Positions 13,399 through 18,763 of a stretch of 18,763 nucleotides of DNA are shown here, in pieces; position 1 is the stretch's first letter, and each line of letters opens with the position of its first letter. A model generated the notes under the pieces. That model did no database searches. It saw only the letters and a list, made by a program, of their open reading frames with translations, and was not told the DNA's origin. Location of the stretch: positions 1 to 18,763 of the forward strand of contig JAEDEQ010000036.1 in the NCBI GenBank assembly GCA_016293225.1, in the 5' to 3' direction. Source of the stretch: Clostridiaceae bacterium (GTDB lineage Bacteria; Bacillota; Clostridia; Oscillospirales; Acutalibacteraceae). The position numbers and the translations under genes were made by a program.

Positions 13399-15096
13399 TC
13401 AATCGTCGGCATTCTGAACGGCCTCGTCAAGCCATGAGGTGTCCTCGTCCTTTGAAACCTCGCCGTGCTTTACGCGGGAGATGATTGCAAGACCCACAAT
13501 GAATGCAAGCGCGCAGAACAGGAACATGAAGTTATAGTCGTTATCGAAAAGTCCGATAAGAAGACCGCAAAGAATGGGACCGGAAACGGCAGCCGAGAAA
13601 GTTGCCGTGTAATAATATCCGGTGAATGTTCCGACAAACTCTCTGCCGCCGATTGCAAGAACAAGCGGAAGAGTGTTGATATTTATCATACCGACGCAGG
13701 CGCCGCCGACAATAAGGGCTATCCAGAACGAAATCCATGTCACCGTGCTGCGGTTGCCGAAAATCTGGGAAACGGCAAGATAGATTCCGAAGAAGACAAT
13801 GCAGCCGATGAGACCGATGACAATTGTTTTCTTTCTTCCGATTTTTCTTCCGAGCGTTCCGGCGGGAATTCCGAAAGCAGCGAGTGAAACGGCAAAGACT
13901 GCCATCATAAGCGTTGAGTAGATGGGCTTGACAGCGAGGGTTTCCTCTGCAAAGTTTGTGAAGTTCGGGATAATTGCCTCGGTTGCGTTGCAGATGAAGA
14001 AGAGCGCGGCGAGCATGAGCAGCAGGCTCTTTCTTTCGTCCTTTGAAATGGGAAGGTCGCGGATTTTAATCTTTTTGGGCTTTTCGCCGGGGGCGGTTTC
14101 AAGCTCAACGGCGGCGGAAAGGTCATACTTTTTGTTCTTCTTATAGAAAGCAACAAGAGCAACAAGGCTCAGCACTGCGATAATAGCCGCAACAACAAAA
14201 ATCGGGGTGTAGTTAACATACTGAACAACGCCGTCAACGGTGAGGACGCGCTTTTGCGCAAGGGTAACGCCGTCAACAACAAAGGTGTCGTGCTTGCCCT
14301 CAAAAAAGACCTTGAACTTTTCCGCAAGCTCTGCCGGACATTCATAAAGACCGGTAACATTTCCGAGCTTGTCAACAGCGTCAACAATTACGCTGCCGTC
14401 CGGATTGGTCGCAAGAATCTGACCGAGGGTGTTGGTCTTTGCCTTGAGCATTTCAGCCATTCCGTTAAGACCCACAAGACCTGCAACGGTTGAAACGATT
14501 GTTCCGATAACAAAGCCGAGAATCTGACCCACGCCGCCCATGATGTTGATAACGGCGTTTGCGTCACTCTGAAGATTTGAGGGAGTGAAGTCCGGCATGA
14601 GGGAAACAACGGGTGAGCGCCAGACGGACATGACAAAGTTGAAGCAGATGACAACAGCCATCATGAGGGCAATGCTCAGCGCAATGGCCTTGACGGAGAA
14701 CGCAACAACCGGAATGAAGCAGAAGAAGACCGCGCAAATCGGAAGTCCGATAATGATATAGGGCATTCTTTTGCCGAACTTTGACTTTGTTCCGTCGCTC
14801 TTTTTGCCGAAGAACGGCTGAAAGATTACGCCGAAAACATTGTCAATGGTCATAATGGCGTTAACGATGAGGGGAACGGAAAGCCACGCAAGCGCGGGAA
14901 CTTTCTGGTGGAAAGCGTCAATTCCGCCCTCGGCGGCAAAAAGCTCCGTGAACTTTGCCTTGAGGATTACGGGAACGTAAGAGTTGTAAATCGACCACAG
15001 CAGCATACATGCCATAAATCCGAGGCCGATAAGAAAGGTTCGCTTGTAATTAAGCTTCTGGGACTGCGGCGCAGCTCCCTTTGTTTTTTCGGACAT
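13399..15096 (-). CDS. MFS transporter, SLC45/GPH-like, with an outward insertion between TM5 and TM6
   Basis: A 565-residue 12-helix major facilitator, clearly paralogous to the gene that follows it. Both share LNYK at the N-terminus, IMTxDNxFGVIFQP, a SKxGKR loop (105-110), SPVVSLMPD / APVVALMPD, GTFTGYYYTATFSA, and VKHGE at the end. It differs in having its large non-membrane insertion (about 207-297) between helices 5 and 6, and a shorter cytoplasmic central linker. The insertion should lie outside the cell. The start at 15096 has GGAGG 8 bases upstream; an in-frame TTG at 15117 has none. It is the first gene of a two-gene operon driven by the promoter at 15241-15270, with a heptamer repeat in the leader. 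Sugar or glycoside uptake is inferred only. Confidence 0.85.
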   Translation of the reverse strand: MSEKTKGAAPQSQKLNYKRTFLIGLGFMACMLLWSIYNSYVPVILKAKFTELFAAEGGIDAFHQKVPALAWLSVPLIVNAIMTIDNVFGVIFQPFFGKKSDGTKSKFGKRMPYIIIGLPICAVFFCFIPVVAFSVKAIALSIALMMAVVICFNFVMSVWRSPVVSLMPDFTPSNLQSDANAVINIMGGVGQILGFVIGTIVSTVAGLVGLNGMAEMLKAKTNTLGQILATNPDGSVIVDAVDKLGNVTGLYECPAELAEKFKVFFEGKHDTFVVDGVTLAQKRVLTVDGVVQYVNYTPIFVVAAIIAVLSLVALVAFYKKNKKYDLSAAVELETAPGEKPKKIKIRDLPISKDERKSLLLMLAALFFICNATEAIIPNFTNFAEETLAVKPIYSTLMMAVFAVSLAAFGIPAGTLGRKIGRKKTIVIGLIGCIVFFGIYLAVSQIFGNRSTVTWISFWIALIVGGACVGMININTLPLVLAIGGREFVGTFTGYYYTATFSAAVSGPILCGLLIGLFDNDYNFMFLFCALAFIVGLAIISRVKHGEVSKDEDTSWLDEAVQNADD

Positions 15097-15139
15097 TGGT
15101 ATTTCCTCCGTTTTCAAGTAGGGTATATATTCCGCTCAC

Positions 15140-15185
15140 AAAAAATATCTATTATCTATTATCCATTATCTATTATCTATTATCT
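15140..15185. repeat. Heptamer repeat block A (46 bp)
   Basis: Six heptamers of the form ATTATCT, one with the variant ATTATCC, follow an A6 tract. The whole 46 bp recurs as a perfect inverted copy at 17036-17081. It lies inside the predicted 5' leader of the transporter operon, between promoter and ribosome site. Confidence 0.9.
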
Positions 15186-15240
15186 CAGACAACAGCCCCG
15201 GACAGCAAACAATAAACACAAATGAGCATGATGATGAGAT

Positions 15241-15270
15241 ATTATACTATATTCCGCCCGCCGTTTTCAA
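15241..15270 (-). promoter_or_regulatory. Promoter of the transporter operon
   Basis: TTGAAA (15270-15265), an 18-bp spacer and a perfect TATAAT (15246-15241) on the minus strand. The leader of about 138 nt contains heptamer block A. Confidence 0.7.
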
Positions 15271-15440
15271 GAAAAAAGCAGTTTAATTAAATTTATCTAC
15301 TTAATGCACAAAAACAAGGGCGAGTTTTTGTTGACAAATGTTGGAGAAAGACTGATTTGAGTAAAACACACTCCGCTGTTATTTTCAATATAATAAGCAT
15401 AATTTTTTTCAAAAGCAAAAAGTCTGCCGCCGCCTTTCTG
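15271..15440. other. Divergent intergenic region between the transporter and glnA promoters
   Basis: AT-rich. It includes a perfect inverted repeat ACAAAAAC (15308-15315) / GTTTTTGT (15324-15331) with an 8-nt spacer, and a TTGACA at 15331-15336 that lacks a usable -10 partner. I found no GlnR-type TGTNA-N7-TNACA site. Confidence 0.4.
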
Positions 15441-15469
15441 TTGACAAAAGCCGCCGCGAATGATAAACT
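15441..15469 (+). promoter_or_regulatory. Promoter of glnA
   Basis: Perfect TTGACA (15441-15446), 17-bp spacer, TAAACT (15464-15469). Initiation near 15476 gives a leader of about 76 nt holding heptamer block B. Confidence 0.7.
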
Positions 15470-15486
15470 GAATAAGCTGTGTAAAT

Positions 15487-15521
15487 TTAGATGTTAGATG
15501 TTGGATATTAGATTTTAGATG
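15487..15521 (+). repeat. Heptamer repeat block B in the glnA leader
   Basis: Five consecutive 7-base units follow the pattern TTRGATN: TTAGATG, TTAGATG, TTGGATA, TTAGATT, TTAGATG. The RGAT core and a single GGAT variant echo block A. It is fully inside the predicted glnA leader. Confidence 0.75.
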
Positions 15522-15552
15522 CGCGGCAAATAATAAAAAAGGACTTTTGATT

Positions 15553-16881
15553 ATGAGCTACACAAAAGAGGACATTTTACGCATTGCCGAAAAGGAGGAC
15601 GTTAAATTCATCTGCCTCCAGTTCACCGATATTCTCGGAATGCTCAAGAGCGTTTCCATCACGCGCAGTCAGCTTGAAAAGGCGCTTGACAACCGTTGCT
15701 GTTTTGACGGCTCTTCAATCGACGGCTTTGTCCGCATTGAGGAATCCGATATGTGCCTGCACCCGGATCTTGACTCGTTCGTTGTTCTTCCATGGGAGAG
15801 CGAGAGCGGAAAAACCGCAAGGCTCATCTGCGATGTTTACTTCACGGACGGCACACCGTTTGAGGGTGACCCCCGCCGTGTTCTCAAGCGCGCAATCAAA
15901 AAAGCGGCGGACATGGGCTACACCTGCAATGTCGGCCCCGAGTGCGAATTTTTCCTTTTCCGACCGGACGAAAAGGGCAGACCCACCACCTATTGCCACG
16001 ACAGGGGCGGCTATTTCGACCTCGGCCCCGTTGACAAGGGCGAGGATTGCCGCAAGGACATCTGCCTGACGCTTGAAAGCATGGGCTTTGAAATTGAGGC
16101 GTCCCACCACGAAAACGCAAAGGGTCAGCATGAGATAGACTTCAAGTATGACGAGGTTCTGCGCACGGCGGACAATGTTATGACGTTCAAGCTTGTTGTT
16201 AAAAACCTTGCAAACCGCCACGGTCTTTATGCAACCTTTATGCCGAAGCCTGTTTTCGGTGAATGCGGCTCGGGTATGCACACGAACATTTCCCTTTTCA
16301 AGGACGGCAAAAACGCCTTCTATGACGAAAACGACGAATACGGTCTTTCAAAGGTTGCCTACGGCTTCATTGCCGGAATAATGGAGCACATCAGGAGCAT
16401 GACTGTTCTGACGAACCCGATTGTCAATTCATATAAGCGACTTGTCCCCGGCTACGAAGCCCCGGTATATATTGCATGGTCGGCAAAGAACCGCAGTCCG
16501 CTCATCCGCATTCCCTCAGCAAGGGGAGTTGCAACAAGGGTTGAGCTTCGCAATCCTGATCCTGCCGCAAACCCGTATCTTGAGATGGCGGCAAGCATTT
16601 TTGCCGGTCTTGACGGAATAGAGCGTGGACTTACTCCTCCGCCGGCAAAGGATTCCAACATTTTTGATCTTTCCGACGCCGAGCGCAAAAAGGAGGGCAT
16701 CGGCTCACTGCCGAAAACCCTCGGTGAAGCGGTTGAAGAATTTGAGCGCAGCAACTTTATGCGTTCCTGCATGGGCGAGCACGTCTTTAACAAATATATT
16801 GCCGCAAAAAAGGAAGAATGGAAGGAGTACAGCACCCGCGTTTCGCAGTGGGAGATTGAAAAGTATCTCGGAAAATATTGA
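15553..16881 (+). CDS. glnA: Glutamine synthetase, type I (GSI-alpha)
   Basis: This 442-residue cytoplasmic enzyme makes glutamine from glutamate, ammonia and ATP. It matches the Bacillus-type GSI along its length: LQFTDILG (22-29), FDGSSIDGFVRIEESDM (51-67) with the Gram-positive feedback arginine Arg61, metal ligands Glu130 and Glu132 in GPECEFF, HHENAKGQHEIDFKY (185-199), GSGMH (239-243), the flap VNSYKRLVPGYEAP (291-304) and NRSPLIRIP (313-321). The length is that of the alpha form, without the adenylylation-loop insertion of the beta form. ATG 15553 is chosen with AAGGA 9 bases upstream; an in-frame TTG at 15547 is disfavoured. No glnR gene or GlnR site is seen nearby. Repeat-rich DNA lies on both sides. 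Confidence 0.95.
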   Translation: MSYTKEDILRIAEKEDVKFICLQFTDILGMLKSVSITRSQLEKALDNRCCFDGSSIDGFVRIEESDMCLHPDLDSFVVLPWESESGKTARLICDVYFTDGTPFEGDPRRVLKRAIKKAADMGYTCNVGPECEFFLFRPDEKGRPTTYCHDRGGYFDLGPVDKGEDCRKDICLTLESMGFEIEASHHENAKGQHEIDFKYDEVLRTADNVMTFKLVVKNLANRHGLYATFMPKPVFGECGSGMHTNISLFKDGKNAFYDENDEYGLSKVAYGFIAGIMEHIRSMTVLTNPIVNSYKRLVPGYEAPVYIAWSAKNRSPLIRIPSARGVATRVELRNPDPAANPYLEMAASIFAGLDGIERGLTPPPAKDSNIFDLSDAERKKEGIGSLPKTLGEAVEEFERSNFMRSCMGEHVFNKYIAAKKEEWKEYSTRVSQWEIEKYLGKY

Positions 16882-16888
16882 TATTCTC

Positions 16889-16919
16889 TTTACGGGCGGC
16901 TCTCGAAGCCGCCCGTAAA
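16889..16919. other. Perfect 13-bp hairpin after glnA
   Basis: TTTACGGGCGGCT (16889-16901) pairs exactly with AGCCGCCCGTAAA (16907-16919) around CTCGA, 7 bases past the glnA stop. The right arm is followed by A's, not T's, so it is an RNA 3'-end structure or repeat element rather than a standard terminator. Confidence 0.7.
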
Positions 16920-16935
16920 AAATTCGGAAAGGCAG

Positions 16936-16983
16936 TTTTTCGGGCGGTCACAAGTCCCGCCCGTACGGATTCAGCCCGAAAAA
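16936..16983. repeat. Second ACGGGCG-type hairpin nested in a 10-bp inverted repeat
   Basis: CGGGCGG (16941-16947) and CCGCCCG (16957-16963) form an inner 7-bp stem. Outer arms TTTTTCGGGC (16936-16945) and GCCCGAAAAA (16974-16983) are also perfect complements and compete with it. The GGGCGG/CCGCCC arms repeat those of 16889-16919 and of the terminator at 5726-5749. Confidence 0.6.
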
Positions 16984-17035
16984 GTAACCCTGCGGAGCAA
17001 ACGAGCAAAAACCATTTGCACAACCGGTGGACTTT

Positions 17036-17081
17036 AGATAATAGATAATAGATAATGGATAATAGATAATAGATATTTTTT
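17036..17081. repeat. Inverted copy of heptamer repeat block A
   Basis: Exact reverse complement of 15140-15185 over 46 bp, including the one variant heptamer. It lies between glnA and the convergent glycerophosphotransferase gene. Confidence 0.9.
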
Positions 17082-17123
17082 CGCGCCAAAGGTGTGCTTT
17101 TTGATATGCGGGTATTCCGCGCA

Positions 17124-17148
17124 ACATCCACAATCTAAAATCTAAATT
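17124..17148 (-). repeat. Degenerate heptamer block B-like
   Basis: On the minus strand TTTAGATTTTAGATT is followed by GTGGATGTTGCGCGG, resembling the glnA leader block B (TTTTAGATGCGCGG) in unit and in flank. The match is partial. Confidence 0.5.
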
Positions 17149-17172
17149 CGTATGAGCGGCAAACAGCCGTCC

Positions 17173-18342
17173 TTACCTGCTCACTGCATATTCTGCAATG
17201 CGCCTTGTGCAGTTTCCGTCGCAGGCGGACATGAATTTTTTCCGGAACGGGGCAACCTTTTCCTTTTCAAAATCGCCCGTTTCAATTGCCTTGATTATCC
17301 CGTCTGTATCGGTAACGGTCTTTCCGGGAACAAAGCTTTTGTAATCAAAATAAAAGCTTCTTTCGCGGTTGTATTCCTCAAGGTCATAGGCAAAAAAGAG
17401 CATCGGCCGCTCAAGCAGCGAGTACTCAAAAATCAGCGACGAATAATCCGAAATCAGGATATCCGCGGCGCAAAGGGCGGTCTGAGTGCTCACGAGCGAC
17501 GAGATATTGAAAACAAAATCGCCGGATTTTTCCTTTTCCTCCTCCGTCAGGTCGAATTTTTTCTCCGTGAACGGGTGCAGCTTCAAAAGAAGAACGTATT
17601 CCTTTGATAGCGCCTCTTTCAGCCTTTCAAGGTTCAGCCTGTTTTCGTTATAGGCTTCTGCCGGGTTGCTTCCGCGGAAAGTCGGCGCATAAAGAATTAT
17701 CTTCCTCTCTCCGATATCGGGAAACAGCTTTTGCAGCGTCTCTCTCTGCGATGAAACAAAAGCACCGTCAAAAAAGACGTCCGTGCGCGGCGTGCCGAAC
17801 GGCCTGATGATTTTTTCATTGCAGCCGAACGCTTCGGCGTAGCAGGGGATAACAGTCCGGGCTGAAACAAAAACATCTGTATAGGTATTGTGCATCGGGA
17901 AAGTTGAAAGACTTTTTTTATCTGCTCCCCAGGCAAGGTCTGCGGTTGAATAGCCCCACTTTTTGAATGCTCCGCAGGCGTGCCAGAGCTGAATTACGCG
18001 CGTACCCTCTCTCGGCTCGTGGGCATAGACAGGGTCAAAATTATCCGTTAAAAAAACACACCTGCAAACGGCGTAATACTTTTGGAAGCGGAGATTGAAA
18101 AGAAAGCGTTTGAGTCCGCTCTTCGGCGACGCCATTTCAACGCAGTTAAAGCCTTTGTTTTTCAGGTACTCAAAAACGCCCGCCATATTGTCCGGCATTG
18201 AGCTGTAATTGCGGTTATATGCAAAAAGAACAAGCTTTTCGTCAAGCGGTCTGTGCTTAAACAAATTGAAAACCAAGGGCCAGATATGAAAAAAAAGAAC
18301 CTTCCTGCAAAAAATTACAAGCTTCTGCTTAATTAAACCCAT
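17173..18342 (-). CDS. CDP-glycerol glycerophosphotransferase family protein (TagB/TagF-like)
   Basis: This 389-residue protein belongs to the family that transfers glycerol- or ribitol-phosphate units from CDP-polyols in teichoic-acid-like polymer synthesis, at the inner face of the membrane. Landmarks: QLWHACGAFKKWG (118-130), FGTPRTDVFF (182-191), LYAPTFRG (217-224), the KLHPF motif (254-258), ILISDYSSLIFEY (295-307), and the FYFDY/FVPG pair near 330-340. The N-terminal 35 residues are basic and hydrophobic and may attach to the membrane. It is short compared with TagF polymerases and closer to a primase or side-chain transferase. The start at 18342 has AGAGG 7 bases upstream; an ATG at 18372 has none. 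The gene stands alone, without other wall-polymer genes in the window. Confidence 0.88.
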   Translation of the reverse strand: MGLIKQKLVIFCRKVLFFHIWPLVFNLFKHRPLDEKLVLFAYNRNYSSMPDNMAGVFEYLKNKGFNCVEMASPKSGLKRFLFNLRFQKYYAVCRCVFLTDNFDPVYAHEPREGTRVIQLWHACGAFKKWGYSTADLAWGADKKSLSTFPMHNTYTDVFVSARTVIPCYAEAFGCNEKIIRPFGTPRTDVFFDGAFVSSQRETLQKLFPDIGERKIILYAPTFRGSNPAEAYNENRLNLERLKEALSKEYVLLLKLHPFTEKKFDLTEEEKEKSGDFVFNISSLVSTQTALCAADILISDYSSLIFEYSLLERPMLFFAYDLEEYNRERSFYFDYKSFVPGKTVTDTDGIIKAIETGDFEKEKVAPFRKKFMSACDGNCTRRIAEYAVSR

Positions 18343-18389
18343 TTTAAAACCTCTCCCGTAAAGCTGTCGCATTAAACGAAACCTTTTTT

Positions 18390-18418
18390 ATTATACCCGT
18401 GCGCCGTTTGATTGTCAA
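18390..18418 (-). promoter_or_regulatory. Perfect-consensus promoter of the glycerophosphotransferase gene
   Basis: TTGACA (18418-18413), 17-bp spacer, TATAAT (18395-18390). Both boxes are exact consensus. Start expected near 18383. Confidence 0.85.
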
Positions 18419-18439
18419 ATAACTCACGGTGAAAAACTC

Positions 18440-18468
18440 TTGACATTAGCTTCAATGGGTGATAAAAT
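18440..18468 (+). promoter_or_regulatory. Promoter of the tRNA-Arg fragment array
   Basis: TTGACA (18440-18445), 17-bp spacer, TAAAAT (18463-18468). Initiation near 18475 would begin about 20 bases before the first tRNA-like copy. The -35 boxes of this and the opposite promoter are 21 bp apart. Confidence 0.75.
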
Positions 18469-18495
18469 AAAGCGCACGAAAAAAGAACAGAGTAT

Positions 18496-18519
18496 GCCTC
18501 CATAGTTAAATGGATATAA
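18496..18519 (+). repeat. tRNA-Arg 5' fragment, copy 1
   Basis: 24 bases with the acceptor 5' strand GCCTCCA, TA, and the D-arm up to GGATATAA, identical to copy 2. After this the sequence departs from any tRNA and enters a hairpin CTGACAC-TTC-GTGTCAG (18524-18540). No anticodon arm, T arm or CCA end follows. Confidence 0.8.
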
Positions 18520-18523
18520 GAAC

Positions 18524-18572
18524 CTGACACTTCGTGTCAGAACCTTGTTACTCGCTATGCTCGTAATAACAA
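18524..18572 (+). other. Two hairpins between tRNA fragments 1 and 2
   Basis: Hairpin one: CTGACAC (18524-18530) with GTGTCAG (18534-18540). Hairpin two: TTGTTA (18545-18550) with TAACAA (18567-18572), with inner TTAC/GTAA possible. Each is preceded by GAACCT or AGAACCT, a short direct repeat. No U-run follows either one. Confidence 0.6.
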
Positions 18573-18574
18573 AT

Positions 18575-18613
18575 GCCTCCATAGTTAAATGGATATAACA
18601 AGCCCCTCCTAAG
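18575..18613 (+). repeat. tRNA-Arg 5' half, copy 2 (broken after the anticodon loop)
   Basis: 39 bases with acceptor strand GCCTCCA, a perfect D stem GTTA/TAAC, anticodon stem 5' strand AGCCC and loop CTCCTAA with anticodon CCU. It diverges from the intact tRNA one base after the loop (AATTCG instead of the pairing GGCT). The 3' half is missing. A 7-bp hairpin (CGCTTTT 18630-18636 / AAAAGCG 18642-18648) fills the spacer before the full tRNA. Confidence 0.8.
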
Positions 18614-18677
18614 AATTCGTTGCAACTACCGCTTTTTCAAGAAAAGCGATCGTTATCATGTTAATACAGTACCAAAT

Positions 18678-18752
18678 GCCTCCTTAGTTAAATGGATATA
18701 ATAAACCCCTCCTAAGGGTTAGTTGTGGGTTCGATTCCCGCAGGGGGTGCCA
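18678..18752 (+). tRNA. tRNA-Arg (anticodon CCU)
   Basis: A complete cloverleaf. Acceptor GCCTCCT pairs with AGGGGGT (two G-U pairs). D stem is GTTA/TAAT with an AATGGATA loop. Anticodon stem AACCC/GGGTT holds the loop CTCCTAA, giving CCU for AGG codons. A 4-nt variable region is followed by T stem GTGGG/CCCGC with loop TTCGATT. Discriminator is G and CCA is encoded (18750-18752). Position 7 is T here but A in the two upstream fragments. Confidence 0.93.
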
Positions 18753-18763
18753 TTTCAAAGGTG

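Noticed and set aside
15129..15141. TTTGTGAGCGGA on the minus strand resembling the left half of the lac operator
   Set aside because: The symmetrical right half is absent and no LacI-type gene is in the window; an 11-base match to a half site is weak evidence.
15140..15185. CRISPR-like tandem repeats
   Set aside because: Units are 7 bases with no spacers and no cas genes; this is a simple heptamer tract.
15308..15336. Second glnA promoter using TTGACA at 15331
   Set aside because: No acceptable -10 box at 16-18 bp; GATTTG at 17 bp is too poor. The TTGACA at 15441 has a good partner.
18496..18572. Copy 1 of the array as a full but unusual tRNA
   Set aside because: The D stem has a mismatch, no anticodon loop with T33 can be formed, and there is no T arm or CCA end.

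Overview
The window looks like a chromosomal segment of a low-to-moderate GC Gram-positive anaerobe of the class Clostridia, most likely a gut Oscillospirales/Ruminococcaceae relative. This is inference. It rests on a glutamine synthetase close to the Bacillus/Clostridium GSI-alpha form, a PyrR-type RNA attenuator, AGGAGG ribosome sites, sigma-A promoters with 17-bp spacers, an oxygen-sensitive iron-sulphur serine dehydratase, and a small Cys-rich protein resembling a Clostridia-only family. No phage or plasmid backbone is visible.

Left part (1-5663). A promoter drives a DUF1015 gene that ends in a strong bidirectional terminator. A RelE/ParE-type toxin with its RelB/DinJ-type antitoxin lies on the minus strand, followed by a long-form alanyl-tRNA editing protein (AlaX with DHHA1) on the plus strand. 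Next comes a plus-strand operon: a 59-residue Cys-rich protein, single-chain L-serine ammonia-lyase, and KDPG/KHG aldolase. Both enzymes yield pyruvate, from serine and from keto-deoxy acids.

Middle part (5721-11387), all minus strand. pyrR and a uracil permease form an operon behind a leader with a PyrR-binding hairpin, an antiterminator and a terminator. An EF-G-like GTPase has altered catalytic motifs and its own structured leader. A short-chain dehydrogenase has its own promoter.

Right part (11388-18763). Two tandem SLC45/GPH-like major facilitator transporters (minus strand) each carry a large extracytoplasmic insertion, at different places. They are divergent from a glutamine synthetase gene. 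Around glnA the intergenic DNA is full of repeats. A 46-bp heptamer-based repeat appears as a perfect inverted pair at 15140-15185 and 17036-17081. Related heptamer blocks lie in the glnA leader and near 17124-17148. A cluster of hairpins built on the ACGGGCG arm follows glnA. A CDP-glycerol glycerophosphotransferase-family gene (minus) has a perfect-consensus promoter. It is back-to-back with a promoter reading into a 260-bp array in which the 5' half of tRNA-Arg(CCU) occurs three times; only the last copy is a complete tRNA.

The most unusual parts are the tRNA-fragment array, the heptamer repeats in untranslated leaders, and the paired transporters with insertions. The metabolic genes are otherwise ordinary housekeeping or peripheral functions.
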